The notes beneath the pieces are model-generated. The model had not been told where the DNA came from and did not search any database. It saw only the letters and a list, made by a program, of their open reading frames with translations. 64,000 nucleotides of DNA from Phallus indusiatus (taxonomy: Eukaryota; Basidiomycota; Agaricomycetes; Phallales; Phallaceae): assembly GCA_027605045.1 (NCBI GenBank), contig JAQFWX010000067.1:1-64000 (forward strand). The letters run 5' to 3'. Both the position numbers and the translations under genes were made by a program. The first letter of the stretch is position 1. The number at the start of each line of letters is the position of its first letter. This document shows, piece by piece, positions 36,462 to 48,187 of the stretch.

Positions 36462-36485
36462 CATTACACATTACACATTACACAT
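36462..36485. repeat. short CATTACA tandem repeat
   Basis: Three near-perfect CATTACA units. The copy-B equivalent (about 44562-44586) has one substituted unit. Confidence 0.7.
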
Positions 36486-39400
36486 CGTAGCTTGCCGATT
36501 ATGATGGGCTAACGATGAACACAGCAAGAACAGCCACAAATTCGTACGGATGTGAGCGAGCATCAAGACTTCCAACAGGTATTACAGCGCATCCTGTACG
36601 CAGAGACATCAAACATTTTCAAATATTGCTGTGTTGCTATACGACCACGTGTTCCTTATTTATTTGGATTTGAATGAATTTATGGGCATGGATGCATTCT
36701 GTTGATCAAAACTGCAGCAAACAAAAAGATGAAATGGGTTCACTCACCTCGATATTTGATAGAGATTGTTTATAGATTTATAATCCGATGCCATTGTAAT
36801 TTTTGAACAGCATAGCTGATAATCGATAATCCGAGACTTATAAAATAACATCTACATACTAGGGCGGGTAATAGGTAGTCCATTATGTGCTTGTGGGGCG
36901 TGGTTTTACCACCGGTTGATCAATCTAAATGAAGTGATGCGTGAACGTGGCATTGTCATTCGTATTAGCGGCTATATCAACTCAAACCGTTGGCGCCGCG
37001 CAATTTTAGCTCAGAATCTTTCTTCCGCGATTAAACGCGGAGACGCCTTGATGATGGAAAATGCAATATAAATAGGAAGCTAATCTACTCGCGAGAATAG
37101 AATGCTCATATAAGTAAATTTGTTGATATGCATAGCAGGAAGAACTGAGAGAAAAAAAGACCGCTTACCGTGGAGACTTCAATCGTATGTACTGTTATTG
37201 GTTGATTCTCCACTAGTGGCGGCCTCACTAGTCGATTGCTAGATTAAATGGATCAGTTGCCTTGCTAGGGGTTGATTAAAATAAAAGCCAGAATAGGCCT
37301 CAACAGCCAGCCACATAAACCTCGATGAAAGCCGATATGACTTGAATTAATTTCAATTAGCTCGGAAGATTGCTGTTCTAATTAGTACGGCTAAAGAATA
37401 CAAGGAGACCGGTGTTCGCACTAAGCCACGTGGAGGTAGCCGAATAATTTCAGAGAGATTGATCAATCCCAGGTCTGACATTCTTCATCGTCGACTGTTT
37501 TTCTGTTCCAAAAATATCAGATTGCCTTGCTGTGAGAAATTTATCCGCCGCTCATCCGAATATGTTTCAAAGTTTAGGAGGCCTAAGGGACTAAACTAGT
37601 TTGAGTATTTCGCGGTAATCAAGCATGCTGAAAGAACGAAAATAGTCGACTACATACTTACTAGTACACTCTCCCACGTCGTGGAAATCTGCCATCAATC
37701 GCGAACAATACCCTCCTTTCAAGTTTGGTAATGAGATATTCGCCGATTCATAAGCTGCTCAAGTAGATAGATACCGGAGGAATGAAAATATTTTGAATGT
37801 GACGACCGACGGATCTTTCCTGTAGTAGACCCCTTGATAGTTCGTTCCTATCGACAAGATTGGCTGAGATTGGCTCCGTTGGATGGACCTGTACTTTCCA
37901 TGTCGAGGCGTCAATCTCCAAGCTCCATCTTCCAGTTGTTTCCTGTATCATTTTCCCATGACAGTGAATTGTTATATCATGCGACTTGCTTTGATTCGTT
38001 AGAATGCGACAACTTGACTGGGAAGCAAGAGTCGGAAAAGCCCAAACAGTCACGCGTTTGTCACAAAGCTCCACACTCCGCGCCTTCAGTGCTTTCGAAC
38101 TACATCCTTACTTCTGGGTAAGATCCTTGATTCGAGTTTGTGATCGGTTGCTAGCGATGATATACAACTCATCTCTGTATGGCGCGTGAATTTTAGGGGA
38201 AAAAAAAAACTTTGTTTCTTTGTTTTGATATCAAGGGCAATCTGGAGCAGCTAGTCAATAACGGAGGTGAGCAAATGACTCGGATGATTGATTATCGTTT
38301 TCGTCAAATAAGCTAATAACCGAAATGAGAAATTGTGGGCGTTCAGTGAGCGCGACATTATCGCTATTCATCGTACTCATTAGGAAAGAGAAGCGGGGAT
38401 CAAGTTTTGTTTCCTTTCAATGATATCGTATTTTCCAAACCTAGGACACGGCAAAGAGAGGTATTTTTAACTGATGGCAATTAAATTCATCATTAACAAG
38501 GCAATACTGACCTGACGATTATCGCATTACGCATGCTAACTGACATTTGCGATTATAGCCTGGCGAGCGTTCTGTGCTCCGGTCTTCTCCGTAAACTGTT
38601 CACGAAAACTCAAAACATCACTTCACAGGAAGCTGTCAATGATTCTCATCCCTTAATGCATTATCGATGATTACCGGACAAGAGACAAAAGAATCGAGGC
38701 TGTGACGAGGATCGGGCAAACGTCCCCAATGTACCCATGCGAAGGTCCATGTTGGATCAACGTCTTAAATTGGAAAATTTGTGGTTCAAGGGACCTTGAA
38801 CAATTAATTGATCGTAAACCCCCTTTTCGAAATGAAGCTATGAAAGGCAATAAGCCGCTTTCACAGGGAATTTTTAAACTTGCCAAAGAAAAGTACGTTC
38901 GTTAGTTATAATTATTTAATTTGCGGCGCTTTATTACTATTAAAAAAATAGAATTGGGTCAGAAGTAAGATAACTGTCTTTCTTGCAAAAAGAAAAACTG
39001 CGCTGACCATCTTCAAAAACACTCCGTCGTTCGCCTTATTTTAGGTGTAATAAAATGAGTCGCATGATTAGAGCAGGCTATCACCAGAACGTATGTATTC
39101 TTAGGACAAACCTCAGTCTACATTAGGCAATTATTGTCTATCATATCGTATTCCGGTATTTTTTCATCCTATAAAATCACACCAAACTACACCACAGAGA
39201 ACTTGATGCTGATTGTGTTGACAGATATCATTTTTCTTTTTCGATGACTACTTACATCTCCGTTATACGGAATTCTCCCCGACCGCAAAGAGCAAAGATT
39301 CGATTAGGCTATACTTTTGTCGTTGCTTTCGGAACACTCCGATTAGCTATTCTCGCCATCTTCATCCTCTTCGGAACCGGGTTAATTCTATCGCGCGCTT

Positions 39401-39700
39401 TTGACTGGACTTGTTTCTTTTCTTGCCTTGCTAGTGTTTTTCCGCGTATCATGTGTAATAGATCGATTCTATATTTCAAGTTCTGCCGAGATGTTGATTT
39501 CCTGAAGAAATTATACTCGAGAGCGGTGGTCATTAGTGTTCTAGGAATTCCTTCCATTGTCCCTTTTGAGCGCTTCAACCTCACGCGTCACGCACCAGTG
39601 TCACCGTCACATGTTTTTTTATCGCTCAGTGTCACGGGTGACGGTATCACCTTGTCTTGAACCACCACTTCCTACCTACTAGTCGCAGATGAAATTTCCA

Positions 39701-39708
39701 TATAAAAG
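39701..39708 (+). promoter_or_regulatory. TATA box of array member 6
   Basis: TATAAAAG, 90 nt before the ATG at 39791. It is conserved at the identical distance in the duplicate copy. Confidence 0.65.
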
Positions 39709-39790
39709 TCTGGTATCGTTTCCCTATAATTTACCTCTGACTTGACCCCCTCTTTTTCCTTCTTTTCGTTTGACTCATTCATCGTCATCT

Positions 39791-40162
39791 ATGTCTGCAT
39801 CCTCGTCGTCGTACCCCTATTACTCGTCGTCACCCCCAAAGGCTCCAGGAGCCCCGAGAATGAGGACTATTCCTCTTCCAGCTGTCGAGGACGAAAAATA
39901 CCATTATCCATATGCCAATGCTTCAAGCACCCTTTATGCTTCGCGTTCGTTATTATCCATGTCATGGGCCCCATGCACGGTCTTCTAACACCTTCCTCTA
40001 GACCGTATGCCGTCACCCCCACCGTCGCCTACATGGGGCTCTGCAAGCTCTTCAAGAATCCAGAGCGATACACGCAAATCTGGATCCTCAGGCTCGCGTT
40101 CAAACCTGGGCTCAGGTTCGACGACATCGACGTCGAGTTATCACCCCTCATTTAAGAAATGA
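39791..40162 (+). CDS. small two-box protein, array member 6 (duplication copy A)
   Basis: Exons 39791-39944 and 40002-40162 are joined across a 57-nt phase-1 intron (GTTCGTTAT...GGTCTTCTAACACCTTCCTCTAG); product 104 aa. It starts MSASSSSYPYYSSSPPKAPG. Box 1 is PGAPRMRTIPLPAVEDEKYH. Exon 2 opens HRMPSPPPSPTWGSASSSRI, continues Ser/Gly/Thr-rich and ends SSYHPSFKK. The unspliced ORF stops inside the intron, and the box-2 frame has no ATG of its own at the proper place, so ORF calling gives a truncated 65-residue product. An in-frame ATG at 39770 is possible, but Met-Ser at 39791 matches the family. The splice sites and both boxes are preserved in the duplicate at 47825, which supports function. 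Confidence 0.75.
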
Positions 40163-41482
40163 TGATGAGGTCGACATCGATTACGATGATAAGGACACTT
40201 ATCTATCTTCCGGTCGGGCTCATCATCCGATTTGGTCGTCGAATGCCACATGACACTATCAAGCCTACCGCCATCACCGAATCCGGACTCAAAGCTGCAG
40301 GCTGTCTCATCGCCCTCACTGTTATCCTTCAAAAACGCAAGACGTCGAGGAACATGTGTTTCTCAATCACATTCCCCTTTGCCATCCCCGTCCCTTCACG
40401 ATATTTACCTTGGGCCTTTGTCGCCTGGCCTGCCGCCTTTTTTTTTCCAATTCGCGCCAGGTGTACTGCCAACGACGTTGAATTCGAACTCCAATTGGCT
40501 CTGTCATTAACTTTGGAAAGGGACACGTGCCACCACTTTTCCTTCCCTTTTTTTTAATTCCTGTCCCGCCTTCGTCGTCATTTATTGAGAGTCTGTCGTC
40601 GCACTACTGCGGCTACCGACCGTGTCTTTTTGTGTTTCGCTTCCTTGTGTTGTTTTTCCTTGTTTCTCGCTGTCCGTTTCTATTCATCCTTGTACCCCTA
40701 ATTTTCGCTCTGTGTTTTAACGTCTCGCTCTCTGTTCTCGCTTTCCGCTATCGTGTCCTGTCTCGTCTTTTCATTTATTCAACACCCTGATCGTCGTCTT
40801 CTTCTAAACTATTCTTTTACCACCCACTCCTCTTCACTACCATTGGTTGCTGGTCATCGATGCAGTGTGGCTGCATCAAACTATCCTTATATTTGCTCTA
40901 TCAAACTTCGCTCTGCCTTCTCTTTGTCCTCGTTATTAAAAGGAATGTCATGTCTTGATTCTATCATGTAACTGTATCGTATAACCACTGTTCGGCGCTG
41001 TCCCAAAGTGGGGGCGCTCAATACATTTCCTTCTTGTCGACTACTTCCTTTTTGGCTTGTGATCGTCGTTTTGCTTTGTTTTGTTTGAGCCATACTCTGT
41101 TGAAGGTCCATCATCTGGTGAGATCGCTTGCAACAAACTACCCTGTTGCCTGGCGTCTGACTTGTGGCCCAACAACATATTGCGCATCTAACTTATCACC
41201 TGCGGCCGCAGCTTTCTAAAGCGTAGTGGCTTATTGTATATAAACAACTGGGGTAATATACATTTACGTAGCAAAGACACAACGCCCAGCGGTGTTGTTG
41301 CCTACTAATCTAGGATCCGTCAAGGGTTTCAATGGAGTATATATCCCGCACACCAATGCCCTCGCCCCTCGCTTGGGTTGTGGGCTTGAGAAGTGAGATT
41401 TAGTGAGACCTTGAAATTGATTGGATGAGATGACTAGCCAATTAGCGGATACGATGTGTAACTGTGCTGGTGGCGTATTTAT
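40163..41482. other. 3' flank of array member 6 with Ser/Pro-rich open frame, function uncertain
   Basis: Downstream of the stop a frame remains open on the + strand in both duplicates (40232-40510 here). It reads for example LPPSPNPDSKLQAVSSPSLL, then SHSPLPSPSLHDIYLGPLSP. Substitutions and indels between the two copies alter many residues and the downstream frame, so it is more likely long 3' UTR or a decayed exon than a maintained gene. The region then becomes CT-rich (40530-40960). Confidence 0.3.
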
Positions 41483-44400
41483 ATAAGCTACTCGCTTAGG
41501 AAACAAATAAACGAAAATCGAGGCGGAAAAGAGAAAAATGAGAAAAAGATTCATGACCCGATACATACTATGAGTCACAGTTGATGTATGTTTTTTTATT
41601 ATTTTATCTCTCTAGAGTCGGAATCTCCAGGAATATGGAGCTGACTGGGGGCCTGTCAAGGTGGGACGGTGGGACCGTTGCAGATTCAACAAGAACAAAA
41701 CAAAATGTTTCATGACAGCCAGGCGATTTTGAGATCGACTAGATATTTATGACAGATGGTACATATATTAGCTTAAAGGTTATCATATTGTCAATTTGCG
41801 TGCTTTTTGCATGCTGGATGTCGCCAAGAATCGGGGTCCACTGTGGTTCTATCTTGGAACCGCCATGTTCGTATGGGCTCTGTAAATAGCATAACAGAAA
41901 GTTAAAACCGTTTCACTCGGACAATCTGTTATAGAAGTTCAATCCATATGCGAATATTATTAGAGCTGTCTGCCAGTCAAATAAAAATAAAAATCTTGAA
42001 TTCAAATTCAACTGACTCGCCGGAGCAACCGGAGACACAACATGAGTTAGAGAACATGGGTCACGCAAAATATTACTACTTGACAGTGGCAACGAGCCGT
42101 GATTCAGATATGGTACGATGTAGGAATCATACTCGATCGACCTTGAACCCCTGATACTGCACGGTGTAAATATTTCACTTGCTTGTTTCTGATTGATATT
42201 CGCGGCGATGTGCGAACGAGATGGCGTTGATGGGGAAGGAAAACCGTTGTTCCAATTGGATTTGATGTGTGATGCTTATACGACGACGGTTATGAAACTC
42301 CAATCCAACAACAAGAAATTAACTCATCCAAGATAGAACGATGCGCTACAAGATACGCCGAATCGGATCCGATATGTTGGTAAGAGCTTGTTGACGCTAA
42401 ATTCATACTCGATTCAACATCGAGTCTAGCACTTGATACGCATGTTTTCAATGCGGATTCTAAAAAACATAAACGAGTTTACTTCTTGGGCGTTTCTTGT
42501 GCGGAGAATAAGCTCTCACGTACGATAATTAGACTCTTAGAGCCAACGTGTACAACACGTGTTTGCCTATTATAGACATCGTCAACATGTACAGATAAGT
42601 CACAGGTACATACAAAATCCTTCTTTCCAGAAAATAAGATGCTAAGCCTGTTCTCTTGATGGCTAATTTACATGGCTCAGTATTCTCAAACCTTGGTAGG
42701 TATTACGCACCGTGTGTGCATGCCAGCCACTGAACATACGTCTCCTATTACCAATACACCCCGTCGGCTGGCTATTGTTTTGAAACCGAAAACCAGAACG
42801 ACAAACACATCTTAGTAAGTGTTGGAAACGGCCAAGCCTCAAAATGTCAAAACAGTTGCCACTGAAAAATGATACTCCGAGTTTCCAACCTTAATCATCG
42901 GCGAGGACGCAGGAAGCCCTTTCAGTAGAAGGCCGTTTCGAGCTCGACTTGAAGGACCACTTGTACAGCCTGAAGTGACCGTCGTCTCGGTCCTGTCCAT
43001 AGCGGCCCGAAATTATAACATATTTCAGTTAGATCTGGTGGGGGAGTAGTACTGCGCCGGAAGCTTTATCAGTGCGCTTCTAAATTGCTAACGAGAAGAA
43101 TATCTCGAAAATTTTGCAACATTCATTAGTACTTTGCTGGAATTAGTTGTTTCCATATACATTTTGGCCGAAGTTCTCTGAGAAAAAGGGCTTGTTGATG
43201 TTGATTCATTCAGTGGGCGGCTGATAGAGCTTGGCAATTGTGTCATGCGAAGTAGAAGAGTTTAAGCTGTCGGATGCGCTATACGGGAATGATCAAGGTA
43301 TGATGGTCCCTATTCATCCGTAGAAAGTATCAGATGTGTATTATGGCGGGCTTTAATTCCAATTCCAATTCAGCAGTATCGGAGCAATAGATTAGACAGT
43401 AGATTCGTCTGCAAGACTTTGAGAATCTAAAGAAACTTACAGAACACCACAAAACCCCAAAACTGCCCCTTCCTTACCAGCTCCTACTGGTATACTCAGT
43501 TCAAGCTCACACGATATATATTATAACGGAGGCCAAGAACAACCATTGCGCCGTCATCGTCACTTCTGATGCTATTTGATGGCCTACTCCTTTTAAGACT
43601 TTGCCGATAGTCTTGGGTACTTCTCGGTTGACTAGTGACTTGTTGTGCTTGTGCTTGTGCTTGAGAAATTTACTAGTTGCCTTGCTCATCAACTCGCCAG
43701 TGCCGATGCCGAACTGAGCTGAACCGAGAGGACAATTTGAATGACAATGGCTTGTCAACTTGGGTAGAACAATCGGATCTACCCGCACTTTAGTCTTCCA
43801 CTCAAGTTCTGAGTCAACAGACATGAGTAATCTCCTGAGATGAGTTGGTTACTAGCTTAATGAGCGCGGGTGTTAACTTTGTTTACAGACTTGATGGTTC
43901 GAAATTGAGCTTCGAAGAACGTACACGGTATGAGGCCCGTTTCGGCCCGTGAAGCACAACCGACATAACCGGTGCTTTAATAAGGTTAACAGTTAACCGG
44001 TTAACCGGTAACCCCCTCGAAATCTTTGTGTAAAAGCGATGGTGTGAACTTGAGAGCAAGAAGCTCTAGATTATTGCCCCACTTTGATTCAATTGCATGA
44101 CAGATGGCCTTCGAGATCCCGTGGCGATGAACATCTGGATATTCGGAGCAGTGCTATGTGCTTACGTTGTGGTTTTGAAGATTTGTGATGTTGTTGCATT
44201 GTTGTTGGAGATGCTGGAGGCGGAGTTGTAGGAGATAACCTAGATAACCGTATGAATATTTAATATTATTTGTTTTTTCTTATCATTTCATAATTGCCTT
44301 TGTGTTCATTAACATCTCCCCTCGTGCAAAGAACGTTCACAGAAGGTTAGATTTGATCCTCCCTTCTCTGTTAAGATTTCGTCAAAGTTCCGAAACGGTA

Positions 44401-47400
44401 ATTCATTTAATCAATCTCATTCGTCCCGAATTATCTCTCCTATTAAATAGGTGCATCTGGGCTGTATATTAGAAACATAGAATGATGAACAAACACGCAC
44501 GAAATGTGACAATTTTGATAAACATTATTCCTTGTTCGGTATCAGAAGACGTTCTCATCAGCATTACACATTACATATTACACATCGTACCTTATCGATA
44601 ACATGATGGGCTGACGATGAACACAGCAAGAACAGCCACAAATTCGTACGGATGTGAGCGAGCATCAAGACTTCCACAGGTAACGCATCCTGTACTGTAC
44701 AGAGACGTCAAGCATTTTCAAATATTGCAGTGTTGCTATACGACCACGTGTTCCCCATTTAACTAGTTTTGAACGAATTTACGGGCATGGATGTATTCTA
44801 GATCTGTTGATCAAAACTGAAGCAAACAAAAGATGAAATGGGTTCACTCACCTCGATGTTTGATAGATTGTTCACAGATTTATAATTCGATGCTATTGTA
44901 ATTTTTGAATGGCATAGCTGTTAATCGATAATCCGAGACTTATGAAATAACATCCTCATACTAGGGCGGGTAATACGTAGTCCATTATGTGGTTGTGGCG
45001 CGTAGTTTTACCACCGGTTGATCAATCTAAATGAAGTGATGCGTGAACGTGGCATTGTCATTCGTGTTAGCGGCTATATCAACTCCAACCGTTGGCGCGC
45101 AATTTTAGCTCAGAATCTTCCTTCCGCGTTGAGTCGCGGAGACGCTTTGATGATGGAATATGCAATATAAATAGGAAGTTATAGACTCGCGAGAATAGAA
45201 TGCTCATATAAGTAAATTTGTTGATATGCATAGTAGGAAGAACTGAGAGAAAAAGATCGCTTACCGTGGAGACTTCGGTCGTATTTATTTACTGTTATTA
45301 GTTGATTCTCTACTAGTGGCGCCGACCCTCAATAATCGACTCCTAGACTAAACGAACCGGTTGTCTTGTTTAGGGGTTAATCAAGATAGAAGCAAGAATA
45401 GGCCTCAACAGTCCCATAAATTTCGATGAAAGCCGATATCGACAATTGGCTCCATTGATTAACCCGGGAGATTGCTGTTCTAATTAAACGGCTAATGAAT
45501 ACGAGGATGTTCGCACTAAGCCACGTGTAAGAAATAGCCGAATACCTTTAGGAATGTTTAGTTTATTTTGCAAGGATTGATCAATCCAAGGTCTGATATT
45601 TTTCATCGCCGACTGTGTTTCTGTTCCAAAAATATCAGGCTGCCTTGCTGTTAGAAATTATCCGCCGCTCACCCGAATATGTTTCAGAATTTAGGAGGCC
45701 TAAGAGACTAAACTGGTTTGAGTACTTCCCGGTAATTAAAAGAACGAAAATAGTCGACTACTTACTAGTACACTATCTCACGTCGTGGAATCTGCCATCA
45801 ATCACGGACAATACCCTCCTTTCAAGTTTGGTAATGAGATGTTCGTCGATTCATAAGCCGCTCAAGCAGATGGATACCGGAGAACAGAAGATATTTTGAG
45901 TGTGATGACCGACGGGTTTTTCCTGTAGTAGACCTGCGCGCATTGATAGTTCCTATCGACAAGATTGGCCCCGTTGCACTTTCCATGCTGGGGCGTCAAT
46001 CTCCAAGCTCCATCTTCCAGCTGTTTCTTGTACCATTTTCCCGACTTGCCTTGATTCGTTATTGGCTGAGAATGCGACAACTTGACCCGGAAGCAACTCG
46101 GAAAAGGCCAATCAGTCACGCGTTTTGTCACAAAGTTCCGCATTTCGCGCCTTCAGTTCGAACTACATTCTTACCTCTGGGAAAGATCCTTCGTTCAAGC
46201 TTGCGATCAGTTGCCAGCGATGATATACGAAATACTCCTCTCTTTATGGCACGCGAATTTGAGGGGAAAAAAACTTGTTGTTTTATTCTGATATTAAGGT
46301 CAATCTGGAGCAGCTAGTCAATGACGGAGGTGAGCAAACGACTGGGATGATTTGATTGTCCTTTTTCGTCAAATAAGCTAATAACCGAATCGAGCAATTA
46401 GTGGCCGTTCAATGAGCGCGAAATTGTGGCTATTCATCGTACTTATTAAGAACGAGGAACGGGGATCAAGTTTTGTTTCCCTTTCATTTCGTATTTTCCA
46501 AATCTAGGACACGGCAAAGAGAGGTATTTTTAACTGATGGCATCCATCATTAACAAGGAAATGCTGATCTGACGGTCATTGCACTGCACATAGCTGACAC
46601 TTGCGATTATAGCCCAGCGAGCGTTTTGTGCTCCGGTCCTCTCCGTAAACTGCTCACGAGAGCATCACTCCACAGGAAGCCGCCAGTGATTCTCGCCCCT
46701 TAATGCATTGTCGATGACCAGACCAGACAAGAGACAAAGGAATCGAGGGTGTGACGAGGATCGGGCAACGTCCTGACGTATCCATGCGAAGGTTATGCTG
46801 GATCAACGTCTTAATTTGGAAAATTTGTGATCCAAGGGACCTTGAAAAATTAATTGATCGTCAACCCCCTATACGAAATGAAGCTAAGTACGTTCGTTAT
46901 TTTATCCCTTTTTTGGCTTTGTTAATACTGTTATTTAATTTGCAGCGCTTCATTATTAGTAAAAATGAGAATTGGTCAATTTACCGTTATTTTGCGTGAA
47001 AACAGAAATTCCCCGAGTGCTACACGTAAGATAACTGTCGAGTCGCATGATCAGAGCAGGCTCCCACCAGAACGTATGTATTCTTAGGACAAACCTCAAT
47101 CTACATTAGACAATCATTGTCTATCATATACCTTATTCCGGTGTTTTTTCATCCTATAAAATTGCATCAAACACCACAGAGGACTGATGCCGATTATTTG
47201 ACAGATATCGTTTTTTTTGATGACTAACTATGTCTCCGTTATACGGGATTCTCCTCGACTGCAAAGAGCAAAGATTTGGTTAGGCTGTGTTTTTGTCGTT
47301 GCTTTCGGAACACTCCGATTAGTTACTCTCGTCATCTTCATCTTCTCTTCTTCGGAATTTAGTTTGAAAACCGGGTCAAGGTGCCAATACTGGATCATTC

Positions 47401-47734
47401 TATCGCGCGCTTTATTGACAGCCTGTTTCTTTTCTTGCGCGCATCATGCGAAATAGATCGATTCTATATTTCACTTTCTGCCAAGATGTCGATTTCCTGA
47501 AGAAATTATGCTTTAAACATGTGCGCAGTATGGCACCAATTCTTTTCACAATCCGAGTAATGTTCATTAGTGTTCTAACGCTTTTGAATTCCTTCCATTG
47601 TGTCTCCCTTTTGGGCGCTTCGCTTCTGCGTCACGCGTCACACTCGGCCGTCATTATCTCTCTCAGTGTCACGGGTGACGGTACCATCTTGTCTTTAACC
47701 ACTTCCTTCCTACTAATCGCAGATGAAATTTCCA

Positions 47735-47742
47735 TATAAAAG
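47735..47742 (+). promoter_or_regulatory. TATA box of array member 7
   Basis: TATAAAAG, 90 nt before the ATG at 47825, the same spacing as in copy A. Confidence 0.65.
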
Positions 47743-47824
47743 CTTTGTATTTTTGTCCCATAACTCGCCTCTGACTTGACCCCATCTTTTTCCATCTTTT
47801 CCTTTGACTCGTCCCTCATCATCC

Positions 47825-48187
47825 ATGTCTTCATCCTCGTCGTCATACCCCTATTACTCGTCGTCACCCCCAAAGACTCCAGGTGCCCCGTTGATGAGGA
47901 CTATTCCTCTTCCAGCTGTCGAGGACGAAAAATACCATTATCCATATGCCAATGCTTCAAGCACCCTTTATGCTTCGCGTTCGTTATTATTCATGTCGTG
48001 GGCCCTATGCACGGTCTTCTAATACCTCCCTCTAGACCGTATACCGTCACCCCCACCGTCGCCTACATGGGGCTCTCCAAGAATCCAGAGCGATACACGC
48101 AAGTCTGGATCCTCAGGCTCGCGTTCAAACCTGGGCTCAGGTTCGACGACATCGACGTCGAGTTATCACCCCTCATTTAAAAAATGA
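47825..48187 (+). CDS. small two-box protein, array member 7 (duplication copy B)
   Basis: Exons 47825-47978 and 48036-48187 have a 57-nt phase-1 intron at the same place as in copy A; product 101 aa. It starts MSSSSSSYPYYSSSPPKTPG. Box 1 is PGAPLMRTIPLPAVEDEKYH, with Arg to Leu in the M-R motif. Exon 2 is HRIPSPPPSPTWGSPRIQSD, three residues shorter than its twin (an in-frame 9-nt deletion in the Ser run), and ends SSYHPSFKK. Compared with the surrounding duplicated DNA, which carries frame-breaking indels, both exons keep frame. This suggests purifying selection on the protein. Confidence 0.75.

Larger units (their letters stand above)
33469..41482. repeat. 8-kb tandem segmental duplication, copy A
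   Basis: Begins ...AAAGATTCATGACCCCGATACA and ends ...GCTGGTGGCGTATTTA. The same sequence, with scattered substitutions and small indels, follows at 41543-49564 in the same orientation. Only about 60 bp of unrelated sequence lies between. Copy A contains array member 6 near its right end. The first 6 kb has no gene-like ORF shared by both copies, no terminal inverted repeats and no transposase, so it reads as duplicated non-coding DNA rather than a mobile element. Internal features shared by both copies include an AACCGGTT-rich palindromic block and a CATTACA microsatellite. Confidence 0.9.

Noticed and set aside
39244..39660. 138-aa + ORF upstream of array member 6
   Set aside because: In the duplicate (47217-47739) the frame is broken by indels, so it is not maintained as a protein. 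It is the promoter-side flank.
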